DNA from: a virus
Length of the DNA stretch: 30,172 nucleotides
Strand: one strand, 5' to 3'
Virus record (IMG/VR): IMGVR_UViG_3300032294_000871
Coordinates: 1-30,172 of that record
Shown: in pieces, positions 23,301-29,950 of the stretch
How the letters are laid out: each line of letters starts with the position of its first letter
How positions within the stretch are numbered: the stretch's first letter is position 1
Notes under the pieces: generated by a model
The model's input: the letters and a program-made list of their open reading frames with translations, nothing else
What the model was told of the DNA's origin: nothing
The model's database searches: none
Position numbers and translations under genes: made by a program

Positions 23301-23507
23301 GCCTTTGGTGTCAACATCAACAACAACACTTTCAACACCACCCAAACCATCAATCTTGTCTTCTGCTGTATCAACTTGTGATGTGTCAACATCAATGCGC
23401 ACTTTCTTTGCGCCCAATGAACCGAGCACTTTGTCAGCAGCATTTGCTGCTTTCATCAATGCACCAGAGTCAACCCCCAGTTTGACAACGAATTCGGAAA
23501 CTGCCAT
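20298..23507 (-). CDS. Tape measure protein (1069 aa)
   Basis: It is the longest gene, placed directly after the tail chaperones, as expected. It sets tail length and is injected or forms the tail interior. Features: N-terminal helical region with Gly/Ala turns (SSVIGGALGGAAFAGISKLA), a central hydrophobic run with repeated short patterns (GPVIGKLVETIGPVLATLGT, GPAITEISAAITPLIQQIGP, GPIIDTVVASVADLAKSLAP) that can span membranes, long charged coiled coils at about 560-800, and a further hydrophobic segment near 950 followed by DGGYTGDGGKYE and GEFVAPQ, a typical phage ending motif. ATG at 23507 has only a weak ribosome binding site. Confidence 0.92.
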   Translation of the reverse strand: MAVSEFVVKLGVDSGALMKAANAADKVLGSLGAKKVRIDVDTSQVDTAEDKIDGLGGVESVVVDVDTKGANNALDGFGSKVGGLSSVIGGALGGAAFAGISKLATNLFEGAMAGDELGDSLEVAFSQAGVQDVQAAIEETTKANLALANSLGQDVKRVDELSSAAAGLAGASGQLNTDLTKAAVGIEALSGGAVKGEAVIKALSRGLADPEGAAAIDNLAKKYPQLADTLRSNISPAEKVIALNKELGSTYETLESQAQGPDAVIQNLKNTLTRGFEEAGLAIMDALGPAITEISAAITPLIQQIGPVIGKLVETIGPVLATLGTTLGKTFESLAPVLLQLFDAIGPVIAQLTGTVGALIQRLVTGLAPTLGIIANVVGVVLKALQPVIDALGDSLGPIIDTVVASVADLAKSLAPLVQLLVQILVPIVEVLVRLLGVGLNGALKLVSGLITGIVGLVSGFVQGVTSLVSAVGRWVSSFDVLNKVFGAVKKAFVDFVSILPDFVKEALGFKDAAGAVKDVAKQADKAGDSFDEVNKIIKENNKSGKDLNKTLGDTGTKGAGAAGKVKSEFEKVKQAIDNVRKAQQSALVTQQELLDRQVASGKLTKEQAEVQLKQITAENARQLLIGAKALLEAQTDSDGFAIATKIVGPDAKAATEYYNELLVLLGKAQRALPAIKTEIVIPSSEERLRGLQTELQRTQQFLTKIELPTDKIGFLDKSLGMLVEGLGNIEIDLKTDEAKEKLEELNEANQEVLQAFRAGSTSYQEAVNDLSSTVVEQVNLLGKVASASGQAASDLFLELSDKRKKYAKESIETEQNIALKITEIRNNDSLDASAKATMIADEESKAADQRLKTLENLSVAGAAKFAALVVSGENVGKSLKKVAGDLALSLVDLYTPQVLMLFSSIIPPPFGQIAGIAAIAGFKALLSAALASFADGGYTGDGGKYETAGVVHKGEFVAPQTMTRKHRGLLEHLYANKPLESFPAIQQMLQQNRIGVVDEMKRGIYSQSIANTYNAVDIQPVVNEVRAMREQLEAMDTLQKTATTVVVSADKDAVIRQINKANFRKTRR

Positions 23508-23513
23508 TGCTCA

Positions 23514-23831
23514 TCAAAGGCCGTACTTGCGGCGTGTGTTCTGTAAAACGTACTCGTGCTCTGTAATGAATCGTGCTGGTCTGCGCATTGTTACTGCTTT
23601 GTGCAGTAAAGATATTTTGACGAACTCAGCATAGTCCATGTCAATGATGTCGTAGAAAGAGACACGCAAGACATCAACGTATTGCAGTGCCATTGCTTCT
23701 GCATGGTGTTCAGATGGTACGTGGTAGTCATCCAAGTAGTTGCGTTCTGTTTCACGTTCTCTGCCTCTTTCATCTTTGGGGTTTGTTGTTGCAATAGGCC
23801 ACTGCTGGTAACACCACGCACGCCACAACAC
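23514..23831 (-). CDS. Tail assembly chaperone, second frame (lambda gpT-like position; 105 aa if separate)
   Basis: This frame lies between the first chaperone gene and the tape measure and overlaps it for up to 90 bases, the lambda G/GT arrangement. It could be translated alone from GTG at 23831, two bases after the upstream stop, but that start lacks a ribosome binding site. More likely it is reached by a +1 frameshift around 23848-23856 (see finding). Its content includes YLDDYHVPSEHHAEAMALQ and FVKISLLHKAVTMRRPARFI. The stretch ERGRERETERN is very charged. Confidence 0.72.
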   Translation of the reverse strand: MLWRAWCYQQWPIATTNPKDERGRERETERNYLDDYHVPSEHHAEAMALQYVDVLRVSFYDIIDMDYAEFVKISLLHKAVTMRRPARFITEHEYVLQNTRRKYGL

Positions 23832-23832
23832 A

Positions 23833-24417
23833 TCATTTGTACTGACCGCAAAATGAATCAATGAATGCTGCCACCTCCCCAGCATCAATGTCTTGCCAGA
23901 AATCACTTTCAATCGGTTGATCAATCAATGCAAGTGTTTCGCTTGGTGTCTTAACTCTATCGACGATTTCACGCACAATATCAACACCAGCAACCAGTGC
24001 TTCAATCGTTGTTGGGTATGCGCCACTGTTGAACGTTACAAGCTTTGCAAGTTCAGGTGTTGACACCAGCAGCTGCTGTACACGTTGTGCACACCAGTTG
24101 CGTGCTTCATCAATCGCTGCATCTGTATCAAAAGCGGGAGCATCTGCAACATCAGCATGATCACGCTTGTATGCTTCCTCGTTTTGCCGCACGCGTTCAA
24201 TGATGGTCGTGTTGTTATAGTTGCCATTGGTTGTGACATACATTGTAAGTTCGGGGAACTTCTGCAATGCAGTCTTCCACACTGCCATTTGCAAACCGTT
24301 GTTCGTTTGCTTGGCAATCTCGTTGATGCGTTGGATCAGTTCCTTCGCCTTGTCTACGTTTCGCAACTTGACTGCGAATGGATATGCTGCATATACTTGC
24401 CCCTTGTAAGTAAACAA
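23833..24417 (-). CDS. Tail assembly chaperone, first frame (lambda gpG-like position; 194 aa)
   Basis: I chose TTG at 24417, with GAGAGG six bases upstream and starting one base after the upstream stop; ATG is not available there. The protein is helical and soluble: FAVKLRNVDKAKELIQRINE, EAYKRDHADVADAPAFDTDA, TPELAKLVTFNSGAYPTTIE. It lies between the major tail protein region and the tape measure, and a second frame overlaps its end, as in tail chaperone pairs that coat the tape measure. Family similarity is not obvious; assignment rests on place and overlap. Confidence 0.72.
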   Translation of the reverse strand: MFTYKGQVYAAYPFAVKLRNVDKAKELIQRINEIAKQTNNGLQMAVWKTALQKFPELTMYVTTNGNYNNTTIIERVRQNEEAYKRDHADVADAPAFDTDAAIDEARNWCAQRVQQLLVSTPELAKLVTFNSGAYPTTIEALVAGVDIVREIVDRVKTPSETLALIDQPIESDFWQDIDAGEVAAFIDSFCGQYK

Positions 24418-24418
24418 C

Positions 24419-25273
24419 TCAGACCTCTCGATTGTGTGTGAAATAGTTGACAATGGGAATTGCAATAGCGTAGTCACCAGCGACAATGACAGCACCAGTA
24501 GTCAGCAGCAATGCAGCTGGTGCAATGATGCGTGCACGATCTTGTGCAGCTATGCACCCAGCATAACCAAGCAGCATCGCTGCATAGAGTGTTGCGTTGT
24601 TCCAAACCAAACCAATGATTGATGCACCCCATGGCAACAACCAAACTTGCCATGTCTCCAATGTTGTGCGGTGCTTCGCAATAGCTGACTTGATTGGGTT
24701 GCGCAACCATTCAATTTGTTCTTCATCTGGGTGTGGTTCTCTTGTCAGTCGCAAGTGCAGATAGCACATGCCAGCAAAGCACAGTGCGATCAGCACAAGC
24801 ACGATGGGCATTGATGCAGACAGATACAATGCCAGCCACAATGCAGCACGTTCGTGCAACATCGGTGCAATGCCAATCAGCATCATGCCAAGCAAGATGT
24901 TGTCAGCACCAAGAACAGCACCGATTGCGATATATGCAAGCATGGGAATATCAAGCAGTACAGGCCATGCAATAGACTGTCGTATTGTTGGCAAGCAGAG
25001 CACACCAGCAGCAACAACTGTACCATCAACACCATGCTGTTCAGCAAACGCGTGTGTTGCCAATGCGAGTGCCATGTATGACACTGCATGCAGTGCACGC
25101 CATGATGCAACGTTTGGAAGCAGTGTTGCGAGTTGACGCATAGCATAGGGACACGGCACGTGTGCACCGCGCCCCATTGCTAAGTAGTAGCCACCATCTG
25201 GTGTCAGTATTGTTTTTCGAATACCCAACCCAAAAATGTAAAGTAACACCGCTATGATGGCTGTTGTGATCAT
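24419..25273 (-). CDS. Multi-pass membrane protein, GT-C-like (284 aa)
   Basis: About eight hydrophobic segments are visible, e.g. MITTAIIAVLLYIFGLGI, LDIPMLAYIAIGAVLGADNI, MPIVLVLIALCFAGMCYLHL, WLLPWGASIIGLVW and RIIAPAALLLTTGAVIVAGD. The first outer loop, TPDGGYYLAMGRGAHVPCPY, resembles the acidic loop after helix one in lipid-linked GT-C glycosyltransferases, but without a clear catalytic match. It is out of place between the major tail protein and tail chaperones, joined by ATGA to the former. With the nearby family 2 glycosyltransferase it may belong to a glycosylation or cell-surface modification function. Function uncertain. Confidence 0.8.
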   Translation of the reverse strand: MITTAIIAVLLYIFGLGIRKTILTPDGGYYLAMGRGAHVPCPYAMRQLATLLPNVASWRALHAVSYMALALATHAFAEQHGVDGTVVAAGVLCLPTIRQSIAWPVLLDIPMLAYIAIGAVLGADNILLGMMLIGIAPMLHERAALWLALYLSASMPIVLVLIALCFAGMCYLHLRLTREPHPDEEQIEWLRNPIKSAIAKHRTTLETWQVWLLPWGASIIGLVWNNATLYAAMLLGYAGCIAAQDRARIIAPAALLLTTGAVIVAGDYAIAIPIVNYFTHNREV

Positions 25274-25848
25274 CCGAAAAACACCGCGCCAAACTTGCGA
25301 GTTGAGTTGTTCAGCAACTGCGCTTGTGGCGTTGTCGCTGTGATCGAAGTGAAGTACGTTGCAGCAATCGTGATTGGTGTTTCAATTGCTTGTGCAACGA
25401 ATGCAAGTGTTGGCTTGTTGTACACGTTGCCTGACTGGTTCCATGAACCAGATGTTTTTTGTGCAACGCCAAACATGTGAAAAACCTTTTGCTTTCCAAC
25501 TGATGTGCCAGAGCCTGACACAAGACCGCCCTTTACAATGATGTACAACGGCTGGCCAGCAGACGCTGCACCAAGTCGTGAAACACCATTTTCAAATGTG
25601 ATGTCTTCTGGTGTGCCAGCAGTGCCAGCAGTTGGACGTGCGTAGTTTTCAATAAATGTGTTGAGTGCTTCATCATCAGACAACTGATTGACTGTGATGG
25701 TTGCAACGCCTTGGTCATCAAACGCAACATCGGTGTCAATCTGATCTGTGTTGGTGTACACTGGTGACACACCAACTGACGGCGTTGTGCCGTTTGTGGC
25801 TGTGTACACAAAGAGTGCACGACCGCCACTGATTACATAACCTGCCAT
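25270..25848 (-). CDS. Major tail tube protein (192 aa)
   Basis: ATG at 25848 has AAAGGA upstream at good distance. The protein starts MAGYVISGGRALFVYTATNG and is beta-rich, with ENGVSRLGAASAGQPLYIIV and GKQKVFHMFGVAQKTSGSWN, and a terminal strand. Size and order (tail terminator, a few genes, this, chaperones, tape measure) match the tube protein of siphoviruses. Made in large amounts, consistent with the good ribosome binding site. Direct similarity to a named family is not strong by eye. Confidence 0.78.
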   Translation of the reverse strand: MAGYVISGGRALFVYTATNGTTPSVGVSPVYTNTDQIDTDVAFDDQGVATITVNQLSDDEALNTFIENYARPTAGTAGTPEDITFENGVSRLGAASAGQPLYIIVKGGLVSGSGTSVGKQKVFHMFGVAQKTSGSWNQSGNVYNKPTLAFVAQAIETPITIAATYFTSITATTPQAQLLNNSTRKFGAVFFG

Positions 25849-25851
25849 GGG

Positions 25852-26628
25852 TCATGATCCTTTCAATTCAAGATATGTGTTTAGGTTATTGCGCAGCACG
25901 TTGGTGTAATAGTCAGGCAGATACGTGCGATCTTCTGCGATCTGCTGGCAAAGCATGATCACATTGCGACCCATCTTGGCAGTCAGGGTTGCAGAGTCTA
26001 CAACATATCCAACATGGTACACACCAATGTCAGCTTCAATTACTGTGAATCCAGCGTCCTTGATTTGCGGTTCAATCTGTTCGTGCACTTTACCACGCCA
26101 CTGAATACCCACAGCTTTGCGATGTGCACGACAATGCGGAACAGCATAGAACGCACCGCGCTTGTTTTCTTCGTATGGTGGTTGGTAACCATAGCAACCA
26201 ACCATGACACCACCAACACCTTGCGGTAGCTTGGTGATTTCAAGAATGTTGTTGTGCTGCCATGTCATCAGTCGATCATCAGTGTCCATCCAGAAACACC
26301 ATTCACGATCGCACAATGACAGTGCAGCATTGCGTGCAGCAGCGAAATCCCAGCTGCCATAATTGTAAGTAGCAAACACGTATTCAATGCCATCAATCAC
26401 TTCCCTTCTGTCAACAGTCAATGTATGCTCTTTGCATCCAGCTTCGTGCACTGTGTTGACAAGCACGCACTGCACACCAGTTGGTAGCGTGTCCAGCATG
26501 CCACGTAGATAATGCGCATCCTCTTTGCGTGTGATTGTGTAGAATGACAGACTGTGCTGCTGTGCTTGTGGTTGTTCCTTCGTTGGCTGTTCAATATCCC
26601 CCACAAGCATCTGTTTGATGCTACCCAT
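25852..26628 (-). CDS. Family 2 glycosyltransferase (258 aa)
   Basis: ATG at 26628 overlaps the upstream gene by eight bases. Motifs of GT2 enzymes (GT-A fold): N-terminal SLSFYTITRKEDAHYLRGML, the acceptor-side helix DFAAARNAALSLCDREW (94-110), the metal/nucleotide-sugar motif FWMDTDDRL (DTDD at 115-118), and the later WRGKVHEQIEP. It transfers a sugar from a nucleotide-sugar to an unknown acceptor. It sits directly before the major tail protein gene; glycosylation of virion proteins by phage enzymes is known for some phages, so the tail tube is a likely target. No membrane segment, so cytoplasmic. Confidence 0.88.
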   Translation of the reverse strand: MGSIKQMLVGDIEQPTKEQPQAQQHSLSFYTITRKEDAHYLRGMLDTLPTGVQCVLVNTVHEAGCKEHTLTVDRREVIDGIEYVFATYNYGSWDFAAARNAALSLCDREWCFWMDTDDRLMTWQHNNILEITKLPQGVGGVMVGCYGYQPPYEENKRGAFYAVPHCRAHRKAVGIQWRGKVHEQIEPQIKDAGFTVIEADIGVYHVGYVVDSATLTAKMGRNVIMLCQQIAEDRTYLPDYYTNVLRNNLNTYLELKGS

Positions 26629-26809
26629 TTTGTTGCTCGTATTGTGTAAACAAAACCAAGTCTTTTGTTCCGTCTTCATCTTCAGCGATCACACAACCAT
26701 TGACTGGCAATTCAATTGTGTTGCCTAGTGATGATTGATATATGACGTTGCACACGCCGTGTATTGCTTGCCAATTCTGCAATTGGTTGATCAGCTGTGC
26801 AGTTGTCAT
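26621..26809 (-). CDS. Small hypothetical protein (62 aa)
   Basis: ATG at 26809 makes ATGA with the tail terminator stop; its end overlaps the glycosyltransferase start by eight bases. Sequence: TTAQLINQLQNWQAIHGVCN then VIYQSSLGNTIELPVNGCVI, and an acidic turn AEDEDGTKD. It looks like a small alpha/beta domain, similar in shape to small phage proteins that begin with a short helix and a Gly-x-x-x-V-strand. Function unknown. Confidence 0.75.
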   Translation of the reverse strand: MTTAQLINQLQNWQAIHGVCNVIYQSSLGNTIELPVNGCVIAEDEDGTKDLVLFTQYEQQNG

Positions 26810-27270
26810 GCCCAGTGCCCAAACGAAAGTGTCACATCACAGTCAGCTTCAATCTTGTTGTCACCATTGTCAACATGTCCACCAACCAGTGTCACGTTTG
26901 CAACGTGTATTGCTGTGGTTGTTCCATCGGTGTGTGTTTCGTACACACTGAATGGTATGCTCCTGATTGCTTTTTCAATCTTTGCAATCGTGTCTGCATA
27001 GGCTGTGAATGACTTGCCAGTTGGCAATGCAGTTTCGCTGCTGACTGCAACATCAGACCAGATGCGGATGGTGCATGTACCATCAACAATGCGCATACTT
27101 TCCAGCATCGTGCCACCAGTTGTCTGCACAATAAATGGATAGACAATCGTGCGTGTTGCAGTTGGTTGCTGTGATTTGTTCAGCACCTTCTGCACAGTGA
27201 ATGTTGGTTCACTTGCAAGTGCAGTGCGCACGGTGTCAATGAAGAATGACAGTTTGTTTGCTGATGGCAT
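26806..27270 (-). CDS. Tail terminator / tail completion protein (154 aa)
   Basis: ATG at 27270 has GGGAAG seven bases upstream; TTG at 27276 in the same frame is less likely. The protein has a helical N-terminus (NKLSFFIDTVRTALASEP), a Tyr-Pro-Phe strand (ATRTIVYPFIVQTTGG), a helix at about 95 (YADTIAKIEKAIRSIPF) and a C-terminal double strand (EADCDVTLSFGHWA). Size and order after the gp10-like protein match the tail terminator, which ends tail growth and joins tail to head. By-eye family match is moderate. Confidence 0.75.
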   Translation of the reverse strand: MPSANKLSFFIDTVRTALASEPTFTVQKVLNKSQQPTATRTIVYPFIVQTTGGTMLESMRIVDGTCTIRIWSDVAVSSETALPTGKSFTAYADTIAKIEKAIRSIPFSVYETHTDGTTTAIHVANVTLVGGHVDNGDNKIEADCDVTLSFGHWA

Positions 27271-27272
27271 TG

Positions 27273-27827
27273 TCAACTTCCCAATTCTTTTCTGATGCGA
27301 TCCAACAAACGTGGTATCTGTTGTTTTGAAAACGCTGCAAATCCCGGCCTTAGATAAGGGCGTGCTGGCATTTCGATATTGTGCGGTTTGGTAGTGCGCA
27401 TGTTCTTGTCAGCATTCTCTTTGCGCACAAACAACGTGCGCCCACCTATGTTGACGTATGGTGTTCCGCCAGGGTGCTTGATTGTGCCACCATACTCATG
27501 GATAGCTGCATACGGTACAACATCCTTATCAATACCATACTTGATTTCAAGACGATCGTTGACAACATCAACCTTGCTGATGTTTCCTTTTTCACGTGGT
27601 GCAAGTGCACGTCCAAGTGTGTTGGTTTGGAAACGCAATTTGTTTGTGTTGTTGCGTGGTGCTCGCAAGTTCAATGGGCCTTCACTCTGTGCAACAAATG
27701 GAGATGACCCAATGTCTTCACCCATCTGTTCAATGGTGAATGCATAGAGTTCATCTGGTGCAGACTGAATGAACTGCTTGACAATCTCACGAATGCGCCG
27801 CGCTTTCTCTGCAAATGGTGATGCCAT
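27273..27827 (-). CDS. HK97 gp10-like / virion morphogenesis protein (184 aa)
   Basis: Characteristic pieces are YAAIHEYGGTIKHPGGTPYV and MPARPYLRPGFAAF, the pattern shared by HK97 gp10-type and phage virion morphogenesis proteins (IHEYGG ... ARPFL). It acts in the neck or tail-completion step. The N-terminus is helical (KARRIREIVKQFIQSAPDEL). It begins at the stop of the connector gene (TGATG, one-base overlap), and order connector, gp10-like, terminator is standard. Confidence 0.88.
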   Translation of the reverse strand: MASPFAEKARRIREIVKQFIQSAPDELYAFTIEQMGEDIGSSPFVAQSEGPLNLRAPRNNTNKLRFQTNTLGRALAPREKGNISKVDVVNDRLEIKYGIDKDVVPYAAIHEYGGTIKHPGGTPYVNIGGRTLFVRKENADKNMRTTKPHNIEMPARPYLRPGFAAFSKQQIPRLLDRIRKELGS

Positions 27828-28414
27828 CAGATCACCATCAGTCGATAGCGTTGCAGTTTCTGTTCAACGATTGGACGCATGCGCATGATGGCCTTGCTGA
27901 ATGTCGTACCACCTTGACCTTCTGTAACTGCTGACATACCGAAACGTTCTGATTGTCCAGCGTAGGGTGTCTCTAAATACAGCTCTTTCACAAGCTCATA
28001 CCCAGCAGCAACAATATCAGCTGGCACTGTGTTAGCTGCCCAGCCAACATTGACTGTGAACTCGTATTCAACGTAAGGTGTGAAACCATCAGCATACCAG
28101 AGTGCAGCACCAAAGTAGCGAGGGCGCAATGCATACTTACTTGCATCCACCGTTGTCCAGCCAATTGTTGGGTCTTGCCTGTACCGCAGTTGCGTTGCTG
28201 TCATTGGCACTGTGTAAAGAATGGTGTGCTCGATTTCGCCAATACCATCCCAGTACATCGTGATTGATTGCTGTTCCACTGGTTGACTGATGATGCCATC
28301 AATCTCATCTTCTGCTGCTGCAATCATTCGTGCAATCAATGCATCCATGCTTGTATCTGCTGAATCAATGCGCAGCCAATCAGACTTGACAACACTAGTT
28401 GTGAGATATGCCAT
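27827..28414 (-). CDS. Head-tail connector (HK97 gp6-like adaptor, 195 aa)
   Basis: The first 45 residues form two helices (ARMIAAAEDEIDGIISQPVE) characteristic of gp6-like adaptors, which bind under the portal as a ring. The middle is a beta insertion (TQLRYRQDPTIGWTTVDASK), followed by WAANTVPADIVAAGYELVKE and LYLETPY, a common feature of these proteins. Start overlaps the endolysin stop (TAATG). The gene order places it after lysis genes instead of directly after the capsid gene, which is unusual. Confidence 0.85.
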   Translation of the reverse strand: MAYLTTSVVKSDWLRIDSADTSMDALIARMIAAAEDEIDGIISQPVEQQSITMYWDGIGEIEHTILYTVPMTATQLRYRQDPTIGWTTVDASKYALRPRYFGAALWYADGFTPYVEYEFTVNVGWAANTVPADIVAAGYELVKELYLETPYAGQSERFGMSAVTEGQGGTTFSKAIMRMRPIVEQKLQRYRLMVI

Positions 28415-28875
28415 TACGCTTGGGCCTTCAACAGTTCAAATGCGAGTTGATCCTTGTCGTTCATTTTCTTTGGCAGCACATAAGCAATCACACGTGCAAT
28501 GCGATACTTGCGTACGTTCACTGCATCATCTTGATTGCCACCAAGTACAGACACTGTTGAAGCATCGTGGTCTTCGTAGAAACCAACGTGACCACCACCA
28601 GTACGCGTCATGACTACGATGCAGCCCTTGACTGGCTTTGCAATCTGCACACCCCACTTTGCCCACGATCGTGCTGCTGCTGACTTCGTTGGTACATACC
28701 CAGCTTTGTGCACGCACCAGTTCACGAAGGATGAGCACCACGGCACTTCATCATCAGTTGCACGCAACGTTGTCGTGCTGTGGTATTCAACAATTCGCGG
28801 ATTGTCGGCAATGCCTTGCAACTCCTTGACACCAAGTTCACGCCGTGCGATTTCGTACCATGTAAAGTTGTGCAT
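28414..28875 (-). CDS. Endolysin: CHAP/NlpC-type peptidase (TIGR02594-like, 153 aa)
   Basis: The catalytic Cys is in EVPWCSSFVNWCVHKAGY (Cys47), the His in GGGHVGFYED (His96), and the third polar residue in LGGNQDD (Asn114), matching the TIGR02594/CHAP-like peptidoglycan peptidases. It cuts cell-wall peptides at the end of infection. No signal peptide, so a holin is needed to release it. No separate wall-binding domain, as usual for phages of Gram-negative hosts. ATG at 28875 has AAGAG upstream. It starts 24 bases after the strong hairpin/terminator. Confidence 0.88.
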   Translation of the reverse strand: MHNFTWYEIARRELGVKELQGIADNPRIVEYHSTTTLRATDDEVPWCSSFVNWCVHKAGYVPTKSAAARSWAKWGVQIAKPVKGCIVVMTRTGGGHVGFYEDHDASTVSVLGGNQDDAVNVRKYRIARVIAYVLPKKMNDKDQLAFELLKAQA

Positions 28876-28898
28876 TACAATGCTCTTGTTGTCTTGTT

Positions 28899-28970
28899 AA
28901 AAAAAGGGCGGACGTTCTGCGCTATCACGGGGTAGATATACATGGGGGGCTATGTTGCGCACGTCCGCCC
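28899..28970 (-). terminator. Large intrinsic-terminator-like hairpin with 10-bp GC stem and T7 run
   Basis: GGGCGGACGT (28906-28915 on the plus strand) and ACGTCCGCCC (28961-28970) are perfect inverted copies; an inner GCGC/GCGC pair continues the stem past a three-base bulge. On the minus strand the stem is followed at once by seven T (28899-28905). This is the strongest terminator in the window. The loop is long (about 45 bases) and unusually G/C-run-rich. It separates holin and endolysin genes. Confidence 0.75.
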
Positions 28971-28978
28971 CGATTCGT

Positions 28979-29404
28979 TTACTGTACTTCTGTTCCACCA
29001 GTCACGTTGCTATCCTTCGCAAACAGACCGATGAAAAACACCGCTGTTGCAATGATTGCATCTGATGGGATTGGCAAACCGAACACTGCATTGATAACGT
29101 AGGCAATTGCACCCACGATTGCAGCAACTGTTGTTTTCCAATTCTTCATGATCAAACCCTTTGAAAGTGAATATGCAAATGGCAGCAATGCCACCATCAT
29201 CTTTGTCTTGAATGCTATGTCATCGAAGGCAAGTGTTGCACGTTCCCATGCTGTCAGCTCCCAAAGCTTTTCAATCTCAGCACGTCCAACTGTGTTGTCA
29301 ATCGGTTCAGCGAATCGCCCTTCGTAGGGTGTCAATCCTTCGCGACGTACCATCGGCACGCGTGTGATCTTCAACTCGTTCAATCCATTGGATTCGGTAC
29401 TCAT
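28979..29404 (-). CDS. Holin-like membrane protein with nested start (141 aa or 56 aa)
   Basis: The last 56 residues, starting MKNWKTTVAAIVGAIAYVIN and including AIIATAVFFIGLFAKDSNVT, match a well-known type of small two-helix phage holin. ATG for this form is at 29149 and has AAAGGG seven bases upstream. The frame is open upstream to ATG 29404 (141 aa), adding a soluble part (TPYEGRFAEPIDNTVGRAEI) and a third hydrophobic stretch (MMVALLPFAYSLSKGL). The long form overlaps the upstream gene by about 100 bases and lacks a clear ribosome binding site. It forms the pores that release the endolysin. Confidence 0.72.
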   Translation of the reverse strand: MSTESNGLNELKITRVPMVRREGLTPYEGRFAEPIDNTVGRAEIEKLWELTAWERATLAFDDIAFKTKMMVALLPFAYSLSKGLIMKNWKTTVAAIVGAIAYVINAVFGLPIPSDAIIATAVFFIGLFAKDSNVTGGTEVQ

Positions 29405-29591
29405 GGTCTGACACTTGCGATTGTAAAACATCCAGCTTTGTCACTGTCTCTTTCATGTCAGCAAGATTCGTCTTAATCACTGCCATGTCTTCACGCAACG
29501 CCAGCACAGTACTGAACAGAGCACCACCCATTGCAACCACAATACCAGCTGTGATACCAAGCATCCACTTTGTGAAGTTGTCTTGCATCAT
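29307..29591 (-). CDS. Single-pass membrane protein with coiled coil, lysis region (94 aa)
   Basis: One N-terminal membrane helix (WMLGITAGIVVAMGGALFST) is followed by a helix with heptad-like spacing (MAVIKTNLADMKETVTKLDV) and a basic tail (RRIDTLRRAIR). This layout (short N-terminus, membrane helix, QVxDHExRI-type coil) is common in phage lysis modules, where such proteins are annotated as holin-like or as spanin-like. ATG overlaps the upstream stop (TGATG). Its end overlaps the long form of the next gene. Exact role unproven. Confidence 0.78.
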   Translation of the reverse strand: MMQDNFTKWMLGITAGIVVAMGGALFSTVLALREDMAVIKTNLADMKETVTKLDVLQSQVSDHEYRIQWIERVEDHTRADGTSRRIDTLRRAIR

Positions 29592-29950
29592 CAGCCCTTT
29601 GGAAACTGGGCTTTGATTGCAGTGCGCTTTGCATGGATGTCTGCCAGCTGTGCACGGTACTTTGTCACTGCATCCATGTCATTGGTTGCAATACCAAGTT
29701 GATATTCCATGCACAATTCAATTGTCTTCTGCATGTCAATGCCAGCGTTCTGGTATGCTTCCAATCGTTTGACGTGGTATGGTGGTTCAAAGAATCCAGA
29801 TGCAACCAGTTCATTCCACTTTGCAACGCACTCATCAAGTGATGGAATTGGTTCGTTTGCATCAATCCAAGTTGCAACCATTGATTCGTAAGTGCGATGT
29901 GACTGTGCACCACGCAAACCCATTTGGTATATGATTTCAGCAAAATCCAT
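29591..29950 (-). CDS. Fibre-associated or assembly protein of unknown family (119 aa)
   Basis: ATG at 29950 makes a one-base TAATG overlap with the stop of the fibre gene. The 119-aa protein is soluble and helical: MDFAEIIYQMGLRGAQSHRT, WIDANEPIPSLDECVAKWNE. The closing part (VTKYRAQLADIHAKRTAIKA then QFPKG) recalls the last segment of tail-fibre assembly proteins, which often end in YRQAL..P-type helices, and its place directly after the fibre gene supports this. The resemblance is weak. A frame starting at 30028 lies in the fibre gene and is rejected. Confidence 0.7.
   Translation of the reverse strand: MDFAEIIYQMGLRGAQSHRTYESMVATWIDANEPIPSLDECVAKWNELVASGFFEPPYHVKRLEAYQNAGIDMQKTIELCMEYQLGIATNDMDAVTKYRAQLADIHAKRTAIKAQFPKG

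Noticed and set aside
28942-29034. Short plus-strand frame after the leader-like CTATCACGGGG
   Set aside because: About 30 codons only, no family likeness, antisense to the holin gene and terminator; noted only because of the shared 11-mer.
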